From: Arenimonas maotaiensis
GTDB taxonomy: Bacteria > Pseudomonadota > Gammaproteobacteria > Xanthomonadales > Xanthomonadaceae
Length of the DNA stretch: 64,000 nucleotides
Assembly (NCBI RefSeq): GCF_014638745.1
Contig: NZ_BMFO01000002.1
Location: 186,001 to 250,000 of the forward strand
Direction of reading: 5' to 3'
Shown: piece by piece, positions 45,445-56,332 of the stretch
Layout: every line of letters starts with the position of its first letter
Position numbering within the stretch: the stretch's first letter is position 1
Position numbers and translations under genes: made by a program
Notes under the pieces: generated by a model
What the model saw: only the letters and a program-made list of their open reading frames with translations
Databases searched by the model: none
What the model was told of the DNA's origin: nothing

Positions 45445-47040
45445 TCAGCCCGGCTTGCCGAGCAGGTCGCGGCCGCCGGCCAGGCGCAGCAGGAAGCGGC
45501 TGCCGCCGCCGAGCATCGGCTCGAAGCGCAGTTGCGCCTGGTTGGCGTCGCTCAGCTGTTTGGCGATGTACAGGCCGAGGCCGGTGCCGTGTTCGCTGGT
45601 GGTGTGGAACGGGCTGAACAGATGCTCGCGCATCGGCTCGGGGATGCCCGGGCCGCGGTCGGACACGTCCAGCACCGGCTGCCGGCCGTCCAGGCGCACG
45701 CTGAGCGTGACCTGCGGCGCCTCGTGCGGATGGTGACCGTAGTGCAGGGCGTTGGTCAGCAGCACGGTCAGCACCTGGTGCAGGTGCGAGCGGTCGAACA
45801 GGCCATGCAGGGCGGTGGCGTAAGGGGCCAGGCGGATGTTGGCGCGGTCCTGCGGGTGGGTGCTGAGGTGTTCGTCGAGGAAGGCCTGCACGAAGTCGTT
45901 GAGTTCGATGTCCTGCGGGCTGGCGGTCTCGCGCCGGGCCAGGCTCAGGATGTTTTCGATGATGCCGTTCAAACGCTGCGCCTGCTTGCCGATGATGTCG
46001 AGCAGCTTGCGGTCGCCCTCGGACAGCTCGGGCGAGTCGGCCATCAGCTGCTGGGCGTAGCTGATGGCGGCCAACGGGTTGCGGATCTCGTGCGCGATGC
46101 TGGCCGACAGCCGGCCCAGGTTGGCCAGCTGCAGCTCGTCGGCGCGGCCGGAGAACACCCGGCTGTCCTCCAGGAACACCAGGTAATGCAGGTCGTGCAG
46201 CGGAATGCCGACGAAGCGCGGAATCACCACCGGGCCGCCGACGTACAGGGACAGCGCCTCCGGCCTCTGGTCGGGCTGCCGGCGCCAGGCGATCAGCCGG
46301 CGGTCCAGCTCGGGCAGCGAGGCGCGCAGGGCCGTGCCGCGCTCCAGCGTCTTCTGGCTGAGTTGGTCGGCGGCTTCGTTGTGCAGCACCAGCCGGTGGT
46401 GCTTGTCGAGCAGGATCACGCCGGTGCGCATGCGCTTGATGATCAGCTCGTTCATCTGCGCCATCTCGGCCAAGTGCTGGCCGCGCTCGTCGGCCAGGTC
46501 CTGGCTCAGCCGGGCCTGCGCTGCCAGCATCTGGCAGAACGCCACGGTGGCCGCGTAGCAGGCCGCGAACATCAGCGCCTGCACCAAGTCGCCGCCGCTG
46601 CCGCCCTGCAGGCGGGCGCCCAGATAATGGCCGAGCACCACCAGCATCGCCGCCGCGGTGATCGCGGCGCTGGCGCGCCGGCCCAGCAGCACGCCGCCGG
46701 CCGCCAGGTTGACCAGCATGATCAACGCCACGCTGTAGAAGCCGGCCGGCAGCAGCCAGGCCAAGCCGGCGAACACCGCCAGATCGAGCGACAGGCCGGA
46801 CAGCGTATGGTTCGGGTTCGGCCCCATGCGGTTGAGCAGCAAAATCAGCGCCGAGCCGATCAGGTAGGCGGCGCTCAGGCCTTGCAGCAGGCCATTGGCG
46901 GTCTGTTCGCGGATCGGACCGTAGGGCGAGAACACCCACAGCGCCAGGATGGCGGCCTCCAGGCAGCGGAACAGCGCGAAGAAATACATCTCGCGTTGGC
47001 GCAGGCTGTCGGAACTGGCGGCTTTCAGGGCTAAGGCCAT
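45445..47040 (-). CDS. pilS: PilS-type sensor histidine kinase
   Basis: A 531-residue membrane kinase paired with the regulator 47 nt downstream. The N-terminal third has six hydrophobic segments (about 20-165), as in Pseudomonas PilS, which senses pilin in the membrane. A PAS-like linker (residues about 195-290) follows, then the dimerisation/phosphorylation domain with [20 protein letters not shown] (His317) and the ATP-binding domain with [16 protein letters not shown] (N box), [10 protein letters not shown] (G1) and [13 protein letters not shown] (G2). All kinase motifs are complete, unlike those of its partner. I chose ATG at 47040, since the upstream 54 codons overlap the sucC promoter region. 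Confidence 0.9.
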   Translation of the reverse strand: MALALKAASSDSLRQREMYFFALFRCLEAAILALWVFSPYGPIREQTANGLLQGLSAAYLIGSALILLLNRMGPNPNHTLSGLSLDLAVFAGLAWLLPAGFYSVALIMLVNLAAGGVLLGRRASAAITAAAMLVVLGHYLGARLQGGSGGDLVQALMFAACYAATVAFCQMLAAQARLSQDLADERGQHLAEMAQMNELIIKRMRTGVILLDKHHRLVLHNEAADQLSQKTLERGTALRASLPELDRRLIAWRRQPDQRPEALSLYVGGPVVIPRFVGIPLHDLHYLVFLEDSRVFSGRADELQLANLGRLSASIAHEIRNPLAAISYAQQLMADSPELSEGDRKLLDIIGKQAQRLNGIIENILSLARRETASPQDIELNDFVQAFLDEHLSTHPQDRANIRLAPYATALHGLFDRSHLHQVLTVLLTNALHYGHHPHEAPQVTLSVRLDGRQPVLDVSDRGPGIPEPMREHLFSPFHTTSEHGTGLGLYIAKQLSDANQAQLRFEPMLGGGSRFLLRLAGGRDLLGKPG

Positions 47041-47107
47041 TGATTTCGCAAGGGTTCGGGCGGGCCGGTTGTCTTGGAGTATACGGGGGAATTCCCGGTT
47101 TTTGCCT

Positions 47108-47134
47108 TTGACCGCGCAAAAATGCGACAATAAT
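47108..47134 (+). promoter_or_regulatory. Possible sucC promoter
   Basis: TTGACC (47108-47113) followed 15 nt later by AATAAT (47129-47134) in the 136-nt divergent gap between pilS and sucC. Sequence of both hexamers is good, the spacing is short. Confidence 0.38.
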
Positions 47135-47176
47135 GGCCCTTTTCCGGGTCCTGCGCCCGTTCCCACAAGGTGTCGA

Positions 47177-48340
<1,164 letters not shown>

Positions 48341-48357
48341 TTGAAGGAATCGAAAGC

Positions 48358-49233
<876 letters not shown>

Positions 49234-49257
49234 TCCCGCGCGCAAAACGTGCGGTAG

Positions 49258-49287
49258 GGGCGGCCCGATGCGGCCGCCCTTTTTTTT
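49258..49287 (+). terminator. Terminator after sucD
   Basis: GGGCGGCC (49258-49265), loop CGATGC, GGCCGCCC, then eight T. The hairpin is preceded by GTA, so the unit reads GTAGGGGCG... as does the repeat at 61801. Confidence 0.93.
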
Positions 49288-49310
49288 GCCGTCGACCGTA
49301 CAATACGCCG

Positions 49311-50960
49311 ATGGAAAGCACCCTCCGCCTCGCGCTCGCGCAATACGATTTTCCGGTCGGCGCGTTGGCGCGCAACGCCGACACCATCCTCGGCCTGATC
49401 GCGCGCGCCAAGGCGGCCGGCGCCGACCTCATCCTGTTCCCCGAGCTGGCGCTCAGCGGCTATCCGCCGGAAGACCTGCTGCTGCGCCCCTCGTTCCTGG
49501 CCGATTGCGAGGCCGTGCTGGCCGGCATCGCCGCCCAAGTCCGCGGCATCACCGTGGTGCTGCCGTCGCCGCGCGCCATCGGCTCGGTGGTGTTCAATTC
49601 CGCCAACATCCTGCGCGATAGCCGCATCGAGGCGGTCTACCACAAGCAGGAGCTGCCGAATTACGCGGTGTTCGACGAGCGCCGCTACTTCGCGCCCGAC
49701 CGCGACGCCTGCACCTTCACGGTCAACGGCGTCAGCGTCGGCGTGATCATCTGCGAGGACGTCTGGTTCGCCGAGCCGATCGCCCAATGCGTGGCCGCCG
49801 GCGCGCGCCTGGTGCTGGTGCCGAACGCCTCGCCGTTCGAGCACGGCAAGACCGCCCAGCGCGACGCATTGCTGGACCAGCGCGTGCGCGAGACCGGTGC
49901 CGCCATCGCCTATCTGAACGCCGTCGGCGGCCAGGACGAGGTGGTGTTCGACGGCTCCAGCGTGCTGGCCGACGCCGACGGCCGCATCCACGCCAATGCC
50001 GCCTGTTTCGAAGACCATCTGCTGTTGGCCGATTTCGACGCCGCCGCCGGCACGTTCCGCAAGGTCGAGTGGACCGACGAACGCGACGAGTGCGAGGAGT
50101 CGCTGGCCTACCGCGCCATGGTGCGCGGTATCCGCGACTACTGCGGCAAAAACGGCTTCGACAAGGTCCTGCTCGGCTTGTCCGGCGGCATCGATTCCGC
50201 CCTGGTGTTGGCGTTGGCGGTGGACGCCCTGGGCGCCGAGCGGGTGACCGCCGTGCGTCTGCCGTCGCGTTACACCTCGGAGGCCAGCAACGATTTGGCC
50301 GCCGAGCAGGCCGCGCGCCTGGGCGTGGCGCTGGAGACGGTCGCCATCGAAGCGCCGTTCCGCGGCTTCCTCGATGCGCTGTCGGCCTCGTTCGCCGGCT
50401 TGCCGGCGGACGTCACCGAAGAGAACCTGCAATCGCGCTGCCGCGGCGCGTTGCTGATGGCGCTGGCCAACAAGAAGGGCGGCTTGGTGCTGACCACCGG
50501 CAACAAAAGCGAATACGCGGTCGGTTACGCCACCATCTACGGCGACATGTGCGGCGGCTACGCGCCGATCAAGGATCTGTACAAGACCGAGGTGTACGCG
50601 GTATGCGACTGGCGCAACCGCCAACCCGGCGGCGAAGTCATCCCGCATGCGGTGATCGAGCGTGCGCCCTCGGCCGAATTGCGCGAGAACCAGGTCGACC
50701 AGGATTCGCTGCCGCCGTACGCGCTGCTGGACGCCATCCTGCGCGCCAGCATCGACCATGAAACGCCGGCGGCGGACATCGTCATGGCCTTGCAGGCGGA
50801 CTGGCCCGGCCACGATGTGGCCGCCGAAACCGCGCGCGTGCTGCGCCTGGTGAAGATCTCCGAATGGAAACGGCGCCAAGCGGCGCCGGGTCCGAAATTG
50901 TCGCGGCGCGCGTTCGGCCGCGAACGCCGGTACCCGATCAGCTCGGGGTATACCGGCTGA
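49311..50960 (+). CDS. nadE: NAD+ synthetase, glutamine-hydrolysing type
   Basis: Makes NAD+ from deamido-NAD+. The 549-residue protein is the two-domain form: an N-terminal nitrilase-type glutaminase with the triad Glu (ILFPELALSGYPPEDLL), Lys (YHKQELPNYAVFDE) and Cys (VGVIICEDVWF), and a C-terminal adenine-nucleotide alpha-hydrolase domain with LLGLSGGIDSALVLALAVDA (PP-loop), VRLPSRYTSEASNDLA and TTGNKSEYAVGYATIYGDM. It can thus use glutamine as nitrogen donor. Its TGA abuts the convergent bamD stop with no intervening base and no terminator. Confidence 0.97.
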   Translation: MESTLRLALAQYDFPVGALARNADTILGLIARAKAAGADLILFPELALSGYPPEDLLLRPSFLADCEAVLAGIAAQVRGITVVLPSPRAIGSVVFNSANILRDSRIEAVYHKQELPNYAVFDERRYFAPDRDACTFTVNGVSVGVIICEDVWFAEPIAQCVAAGARLVLVPNASPFEHGKTAQRDALLDQRVRETGAAIAYLNAVGGQDEVVFDGSSVLADADGRIHANAACFEDHLLLADFDAAAGTFRKVEWTDERDECEESLAYRAMVRGIRDYCGKNGFDKVLLGLSGGIDSALVLALAVDALGAERVTAVRLPSRYTSEASNDLAAEQAARLGVALETVAIEAPFRGFLDALSASFAGLPADVTEENLQSRCRGALLMALANKKGGLVLTTGNKSEYAVGYATIYGDMCGGYAPIKDLYKTEVYAVCDWRNRQPGGEVIPHAVIERAPSAELRENQVDQDSLPPYALLDAILRASIDHETPAADIVMALQADWPGHDVAAETARVLRLVKISEWKRRQAAPGPKLSRRAFGRERRYPISSGYTG

Positions 50961-51821
50961 TCAGCGCCGGACTTCGCCGGCGAACGGATTGAGCTGGCTC
51001 CAGCGCGAACGGCGCTCCGGCCAGCCTTTGCCCAGATACGGGTGTTCCGGGTAGTTGCTTTCCAGCACGCGCTTGGCGTCGGCGGCCAGCGCGTCCTGGC
51101 CGAGCTTGGCGTAGGACGCGGCCAGCAGGGCCACGGCATCGGCGTCATAAGCCGATTGCGGGTAGGTCTCCACGATGTAGCGGGCGCGGCCGGCGGCCGA
51201 AACATAGGCCTCGCGCTGGTAGTAGTACAGCCCGACGTTGAGGTCGTGCAGGGCCAGACGGTTGCGCAGGTAGATCATGCGCTGGCGCGCCTCTTCGGCG
51301 TACTGGCTGGTCGGGAAGCGGCGGATCACTTCGTTGAAGTCGTTGTAGCTTTGCGTGGCCGCGCCCAAATCGCGGGCCGAGACGTCAAGCCGGGCGATTT
51401 TGGCCAGCCAGCGGTTCTCGCGGTCGAAGTTGACCAGCGCCTTCAGATAGTAGGCGTAGTCGATCTGCGGATTGGTGGGATAGGTCTTGATGAAGCGGGT
51501 CAGGGTCGAGACCGATTCTTCCGGCTTGGACAGCTTGTACTGCGCGAAGGCCAAGTCGATCTGCGCCTTCTCCGACAATTCGCCGTACGGGAAACGGGCC
51601 ACCAGGCGGGTGAACACGCGCTCGGCCTTGTCGTAGTTCTCGTCGTCCATCGCCTCTTTGCCCAGCGCGTACAGCGGCTCGACCTCGAGCGTTTCGATCT
51701 TGTCTTTGGTCGAATCGCCGATGTTGAACAGGTTCTTGGTGGTCTGGCAGGCGCCCAGCGAGGCGAGCAGCATCAGGATGGCAAGCAGGCGGACAGGGCG
51801 GGACAGCGTCATAGTGGTCAT
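50961..51821 (-). CDS. bamD: Outer-membrane assembly lipoprotein BamD (ComL)
   Basis: BamD is an essential lipoprotein of the BAM complex that inserts beta-barrel proteins. The product (286 residues from 51821) has a signal peptide and lipobox (LASLGAC), then TPR repeats: VEPLYALGKEAMDDENYDKA, VFTRLVARFPYGELSEKAQI, IKTYPTNPQIDYAYYLKAL and YYYQREAYVSAAGRARYIVE. The C-terminus is slightly longer than in E. coli. The start is uncertain between 51821 and 51812 since neither has a clear Shine-Dalgarno; a GTG at 51881 would put the promoter inside the gene. Divergent from rluD, the usual neighbour in Neisseriales and other betaproteobacteria. Confidence 0.94.
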   Translation of the reverse strand: MTTMTLSRPVRLLAILMLLASLGACQTTKNLFNIGDSTKDKIETLEVEPLYALGKEAMDDENYDKAERVFTRLVARFPYGELSEKAQIDLAFAQYKLSKPEESVSTLTRFIKTYPTNPQIDYAYYLKALVNFDRENRWLAKIARLDVSARDLGAATQSYNDFNEVIRRFPTSQYAEEARQRMIYLRNRLALHDLNVGLYYYQREAYVSAAGRARYIVETYPQSAYDADAVALLAASYAKLGQDALAADAKRVLESNYPEHPYLGKGWPERRSRWSQLNPFAGEVRR

Positions 51822-51851
51822 ATTGGCAAGCGCCGTATCGGCAATTAGTGG

Positions 51852-51880
51852 ATAATACCCCAAGCCCGATACGAGCTCCA
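51852..51880 (-). promoter_or_regulatory. Possible bamD promoter
   Basis: On minus, TATTAT (51857-51852) is a good -10; TGGAGC 17 nt upstream is a poor -35. Transcription would start about 24 nt before the chosen bamD ATG. The gap to rluD is 97 nt. Confidence 0.35.
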
Positions 51881-51918
51881 CGGTTATTTCCCGCGCGCCG
51901 CGCTAAGCCCTTGATTCC

Positions 51919-52920
51919 ATGAACCCGACCGCGCCACACGCCACCGAAGAGAACGACATCGAACCGATCGAAGCCACGGTGCCCGAGCACCTGGCTGGCA
52001 AGCGTTTCGACCAGGCCTTGGCGGAAATGTTCCCCGAGTTCTCGCGTTCGCGGTTGACCGAGTGGATCAAATCCGGCGACGCCCTGCTCAACGGCGAACT
52101 GAGTAAGCCGAAGATCGCCGTCAACGGCGGCGAAACCGTCACCCTGGCGGCCAAGCAACAGGTCGAGACCGATGCCGTGGCCGAGGACATCCCGTTGACC
52201 GTGGTTTACGCCGACGCCGACGTGCTGGTGGTCGACAAGCCGGCCGGCCTGGTGGTGCACCCGGGCGCCGGCAATCCGCGCGGCACCCTGGTCAACGCCC
52301 TGCTGCATTACGATGCGTCCCTGGCCAACCTGCCGCGCGCCGGCATCGTGCACCGGCTCGACAAGGACACCTCCGGCCTGATGGTGGTGGCGCGCTCGTT
52401 GCGCGCGCACGCCAGCCTGATCGAGCAGCTGTCCTCGCGCGCGGTGCACCGCCAGTACGTGGCGGTGGTGCAGGGTCCGATGGTGGCCGGCAATACCGTC
52501 GACGCCCCGATCGACCGCCATCCGCGCGACCGCATCCGCATGGCGGTGGCCAAGGAAGGCGCGGGCCGCGAGGCCATCACCCATTACCGCGTACGCGAGA
52601 AGTTCCGCGCCCATACCTTGGTCGAGTGCCGTCTGGAAACCGGCCGCACGCACCAGATCCGCGTGCACATGGCCTACGTCAAGCACCCGTTGATCGGCGA
52701 TCCGCTGTACGGCGGATCGTTCAAGCTGCCGAAGGCCGCCACCGAGGCGCTGGTGGCCGCGTTGCGCGGCTTCCGCCGCCAGGCCCTGCATGCCGAGAAG
52801 CTGTCGTTCGTGCATCCGGTCAGCGGCGAAACCCTCAGCTTCGAATCGCCGTTGCCGGCCGACATGGTCGCCCTGATCGACACCCTGCGCGACGATACCC
52901 GCCAATTCAACGCGGCATGA
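51919..52920 (+). CDS. rluD: 23S rRNA pseudouridine synthase RluD
   Basis: RluD makes pseudouridines in helix 69 of 23S rRNA. The 333-residue protein has an N-terminal S4 domain ([20 protein letters not shown], then [11 protein letters not shown]), the catalytic domain with [36 protein letters not shown] (catalytic Asp of RLDKDTSG) and [21 protein letters not shown] short acidic N-terminal extension precedes the S4 domain. The stop overlaps pgeF (ATGA); the rluD-pgeF pair is conserved in proteobacteria. Confidence 0.97.
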   Translation: MNPTAPHATEENDIEPIEATVPEHLAGKRFDQALAEMFPEFSRSRLTEWIKSGDALLNGELSKPKIAVNGGETVTLAAKQQVETDAVAEDIPLTVVYADADVLVVDKPAGLVVHPGAGNPRGTLVNALLHYDASLANLPRAGIVHRLDKDTSGLMVVARSLRAHASLIEQLSSRAVHRQYVAVVQGPMVAGNTVDAPIDRHPRDRIRMAVAKEGAGREAITHYRVREKFRAHTLVECRLETGRTHQIRVHMAYVKHPLIGDPLYGGSFKLPKAATEALVAALRGFRRQALHAEKLSFVHPVSGETLSFESPLPADMVALIDTLRDDTRQFNAA

Positions 52921-53648
52921 GCGACATCATCCAGCCCGACTGGCCGGCGCCGGCGAACGTGCATGCGTTCACCACCACCCGCAACGGTCCGGGCGCTTCC
53001 CAGTTGCCGTATTACCGCTTCAACCTCGGTGCCCGCTGCGGCGACGATCCGGCCGCGGTGGCGCGTAACCGCGACACCCTGCGCGCACACTATGCATTGC
53101 CCGGCGAACCGCTGTGGCTGCACCAGGTGCACGGCATCGATGTGGTCCGCGACGACGGCCGGCGCGACGAGCCGATGGCCGACGCCTCGGTCACCGCGGA
53201 AACCGGTTCGGTGCTGGCGGTGCTGACCGCCGATTGCCTGCCGGTACTGTTCTGCAACCAAGCCGGCACCGAAGTCGCGGCCGCGCACGCCGGCTGGCGC
53301 GGCTTGGCCGCCGGCGTGTTGGAGGAAACCGTGGCCGCGATGCGGTCGCCCGCTACAGAGTTGATGGCCTGGCTCGGTCCGGCCGCCGGCGCGGCCCGTT
53401 ACGAAATCGGCGAGGACGTCCGTCAAGCCTTCCTGCGTCACGATGCCGGCAGTGAGGCCGCATTCACGCCCACCCGCCCGGGCCATTACCTGATCGACCT
53501 GCCGGCCATCGCGCGCCGGCGGCTGGCTGCGGTCGGCGTCAGCCGCGTGTACGGCGGCGAATTCTGCACCCTGGCCGACATCCGCTTCTACTCGCATCGG
53601 CGCGAACAGCGTACCGGGCGCATGGCCAGCCTGATCTGGCTGGCATGA
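52917..53648 (+). CDS. pgeF: Purine nucleoside phosphorylase / peptidoglycan editing factor PgeF
   Basis: A 243-residue protein of the multi-copper polyphenol oxidase-like (YfiH/DUF152) family, shown to be a purine nucleoside phosphorylase/adenosine deaminase and to keep the wrong amino acid out of position one of the stem peptide. Family motifs are visible: [43 protein letters not shown] (Cys), [19 protein letters not shown] and a late [18 protein letters not shown]. His of HQVHG, Cys and His of AHAGWRG form the metal site. Translationally coupled to rluD and followed by a strong terminator. Confidence 0.95.
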   Translation: MSDIIQPDWPAPANVHAFTTTRNGPGASQLPYYRFNLGARCGDDPAAVARNRDTLRAHYALPGEPLWLHQVHGIDVVRDDGRRDEPMADASVTAETGSVLAVLTADCLPVLFCNQAGTEVAAAHAGWRGLAAGVLEETVAAMRSPATELMAWLGPAAGAARYEIGEDVRQAFLRHDAGSEAAFTPTRPGHYLIDLPAIARRRLAAVGVSRVYGGEFCTLADIRFYSHRREQRTGRMASLIWLA

Positions 53649-53674
53649 AAAAACCGGCTTGCGCCGGTTTTTTC
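53647..53674. terminator. Bidirectional terminator
   Basis: GAAAAAACCGGC, loop TTGC, GCCGGTTTTTTC. It separates the convergent pgeF and TonB receptor genes and has six-base A and T runs on both sides. Confidence 0.93.
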
Positions 53675-53693
53675 ATGCCGCTTGCCGCGGCAA

Positions 53694-56123
53694 TCAGAAC
53701 GTGAAATCCAGACGCGCGTAGTAGTACGCGCCGTTCATGCCGATCGGCGACAGGAAGTCGTACGGGAAGTTGCCGAAGTAGTTGATGTCGGCGCTCGACA
53801 GGTCCGGATAGTTGTCGAGCAGGTTGCTGCCGCCCACGGCCACGGCCACGGCCGGATTGAAACGGTAGGCCACTTCCGCGTCCAGCTGCCATTCGGCGCC
53901 GTAGGTCTGCTGCGGCTCGAAGCCGCCGCCGAAGTTGAACACGCGCGTGGCCGAGCCGTGCCGCGTGGCGCGGCCGAGCCAGGACCAGGCCGCGCCCTGC
54001 CATTGCGCGCTCAGCACGGTGCGGTTGGTCGGCGCGGCGGTGGTCAGCGTGTTGCGTTCCTCCACGCCCACCAGCACGTAGTCCGGATCGATCGCCAGCA
54101 GTTCGGCCGGCGTGGCCTGCAGCGAGCGGATGCGGGTTTCGGCATAGCTGTAGGCGCCGGTCAGGTTGAGCCGGCCGTTCCAAGCTTCGGTGCCGTAATC
54201 CACCACCAGTTCGGCGCCCTTGGTGCGGGTGTCCACGGCGTTGGTGAAGAAGTTCACCGAAGCGATGTCGGTGATGCCGAACTCGTCGGCCAGGAACGCC
54301 GCCAGCGCGTCGCCGCCGATGCGTTCGGACACGGTGACGCGGTCGTCGACGTCGATGCGGAAGGCGTCGAGCGAGATGCTCAGGCCGTCCAGCGGGCGGG
54401 CGGTCAGGCCGAGGCTGATGTTGCGCGAGGTCTCGGCCTCCAGCGGCTTGGCGCCGAGCGCGCGCGCCACCGGATCGTCGACGCCGAGCAGGCGCACCTG
54501 CGACAGCGCGCCGCCGTCGCCGAAGTTGGTGACGGTGAAGCGGTAGCCGGTCTGGCTCAGGGACGGCGCGCGGTAGTTGGTGGACAGCGCGCCGCGCAGG
54601 GCGACGGCCTCGGTCAGCGCGAAACGGCCGGCCAGCTTGCCGGTCAGCGCGCCGCCGAAGTCGTTGTAGTCTTCGTAGCGGACCGAGGCGCTGCCGAACA
54701 CGCGTTCGCTGACATCGCCGCTGAGTTCGGCATAGGCGCCGAACACGTCGCGCGACAAATCGACGGCATCGGCCGGCGACAGGCCGGGACCGGCCTGGGC
54801 GCCCGGCGGGCTGCCGGTGTTCGGACCGGCCGCGTACGAGGCCGGATCGCCGGCACGGGTTTCGTAGGATTCGCGGCGGTATTCGGCGCCGGTGGCGAAG
54901 GTCAGGTCCTTGCCGCCGAGGGTGACCGCGCGATTGGCGTCGACATTCAGGCTCAACTGGCCGAACGTGTAGCGGGCCAGGTCGAAAGCGGTCGGGCTGG
55001 CTGCGCCGAGCGAGGGGTTCAGCGATTCGCGCAGGCCGAGGTCGAAGCGGTTCTGGCCCCAGGTCAGGCTGCCGTCCACGTTCCATTCGCCGGCGCGGCC
55101 GCGCAGGCCGGTGCTCAGCGAAACGTCGCGGTTGTCACCCAGGGTATCCGGACGGTAGCCGTCCGGGTAGACCGACGGCACGTTGGCGCTGCTGTCGGGG
55201 TAGCGGTAGAACGCGGCGCCCACCGAGTCGCGCTGGTTGTAGGTGGCGAAGCCGTACCAGGACAGGTTCTCGCTCACGTCCACCGCGCTGTTGAGCCACA
55301 GGTTCAGGTCTTCGGTCTTCGGGTCGCCGGGGTGGTAGTTGCGGCGGCCGATGGTGGCCAGGTTCTCCGGCGATGGGTTCTCGAAGAACGGCAGCTGGTC
55401 CAGACCGGCGCGGTTGGTGGCGTTGCGGTCCTTGTATTCGACGCCGAAACGTACGGAGCCGGCGTCGCCGATGGCGTTGCCGACGCTGGCGCTGGCGGTC
55501 AGGCTCTGGCCGTCGATCAGGGTTTCGTCGCTGGGCTTGAAATCGGTGCGGTGCGCGCCGTAGCTGATGCTGGCCGAAGCGCCCTCGGCGCGGTCGTCGA
55601 GGATTACGTTGATAACGCCGGCGATGGCGTCCGAACCGTACTGGGCGCCGGCGCCGTCACGCAGCACCTCGATGCGCGCGATGGCGCTGACCGGGATGGA
55701 GTTGAAATCGACCGGGTTGGTGCCCTTGCCGGTCTTGGCTTCCAGATTGACGATGGCCGAGGTGTGGCGGCGCTTGCCGTTCACCAGCACCAGCGCCTGG
55801 TCCGGGCTCAGGCCGCGCAACTGGGCGGCGCGCACGTGGTCGGCGCCGGTGGCGTTGGATTGGCGCGGGAAGTTCAGCGCCGGCAGCAGCACCTGCAGGG
55901 CTTGGCCGAGTTCGCCGTTCAATACGCCGGCCTTGGCCAGGTCCTGGCGGTCGAGCACGTCGATCGGCGACGCCGATTCCAGCGCGGTGCGTTCCTGGCC
56001 GCGTACGCCGGTGACCACGACGTTGTCCAGGGTCTTGGCTTCGGGCGCGGATTGCGCGGCGGCGGTGGCGCTGAGCGCGCCGAGGATGGCGGTGGCCAGC
56101 AGGGTATAGGCGGGGTTGTTCAT
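53694..56123 (-). CDS. TonB-dependent outer-membrane receptor
   Basis: An 809-residue ligand-gated channel. It has a signal peptide (ending SATAAAQS), a TonB box-like DNVVVTG at about 32-38, a plug domain with LRGLSPDQALVLVNGKRRHT and IARIEVLRDGAGAQYGSDAI then AGVINVIL, and a long beta-barrel ending in the terminal aromatic motif ARLDFTF. This plug variant, with NGKRRHTSA and VDFNSIPVSAI, belongs to a group common in proteobacteria whose substrates are mostly unknown. It diverges from an APC permease across 209 nt that contain a palindrome. The open frame goes 36 codons further upstream but the signal peptide fixes the start at 56123. Confidence 0.93.
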   Translation of the reverse strand: MNNPAYTLLATAILGALSATAAAQSAPEAKTLDNVVVTGVRGQERTALESASPIDVLDRQDLAKAGVLNGELGQALQVLLPALNFPRQSNATGADHVRAAQLRGLSPDQALVLVNGKRRHTSAIVNLEAKTGKGTNPVDFNSIPVSAIARIEVLRDGAGAQYGSDAIAGVINVILDDRAEGASASISYGAHRTDFKPSDETLIDGQSLTASASVGNAIGDAGSVRFGVEYKDRNATNRAGLDQLPFFENPSPENLATIGRRNYHPGDPKTEDLNLWLNSAVDVSENLSWYGFATYNQRDSVGAAFYRYPDSSANVPSVYPDGYRPDTLGDNRDVSLSTGLRGRAGEWNVDGSLTWGQNRFDLGLRESLNPSLGAASPTAFDLARYTFGQLSLNVDANRAVTLGGKDLTFATGAEYRRESYETRAGDPASYAAGPNTGSPPGAQAGPGLSPADAVDLSRDVFGAYAELSGDVSERVFGSASVRYEDYNDFGGALTGKLAGRFALTEAVALRGALSTNYRAPSLSQTGYRFTVTNFGDGGALSQVRLLGVDDPVARALGAKPLEAETSRNISLGLTARPLDGLSISLDAFRIDVDDRVTVSERIGGDALAAFLADEFGITDIASVNFFTNAVDTRTKGAELVVDYGTEAWNGRLNLTGAYSYAETRIRSLQATPAELLAIDPDYVLVGVEERNTLTTAAPTNRTVLSAQWQGAAWSWLGRATRHGSATRVFNFGGGFEPQQTYGAEWQLDAEVAYRFNPAVAVAVGGSNLLDNYPDLSSADINYFGNFPYDFLSPIGMNGAYYYARLDFTF

Positions 56124-56260
56124 CGTTCTCACTCGCAAGGGCAGGGGGAATCGGGCGGCGGCCGGCGGAAACCGGCAGCCGGGCCCCTCATTGAGACACA
56201 GTTTTTCCGAACTGTAAACATCCATCCGCATGAAGAGATATATTTTTTAGGCATGGCTTC

Positions 56261-56276
56261 ATATCCGAATGGATAT
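56261..56276. promoter_or_regulatory. Palindrome between TonB receptor and permease
   Basis: ATATCC-GAAT-GGATAT, perfect 6+4+6, lies midway in the AT-rich divergent region (56215-56285). It is the only strong dyad there and could be the operator of a shared regulator. No regulator gene is next to it. Confidence 0.45.
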
Positions 56277-56332
56277 ATGGCAATACGCCGCGCCTGCGCT
56301 ACCCTGTGCCATTGCCCTTCGCCCGCCGAACC

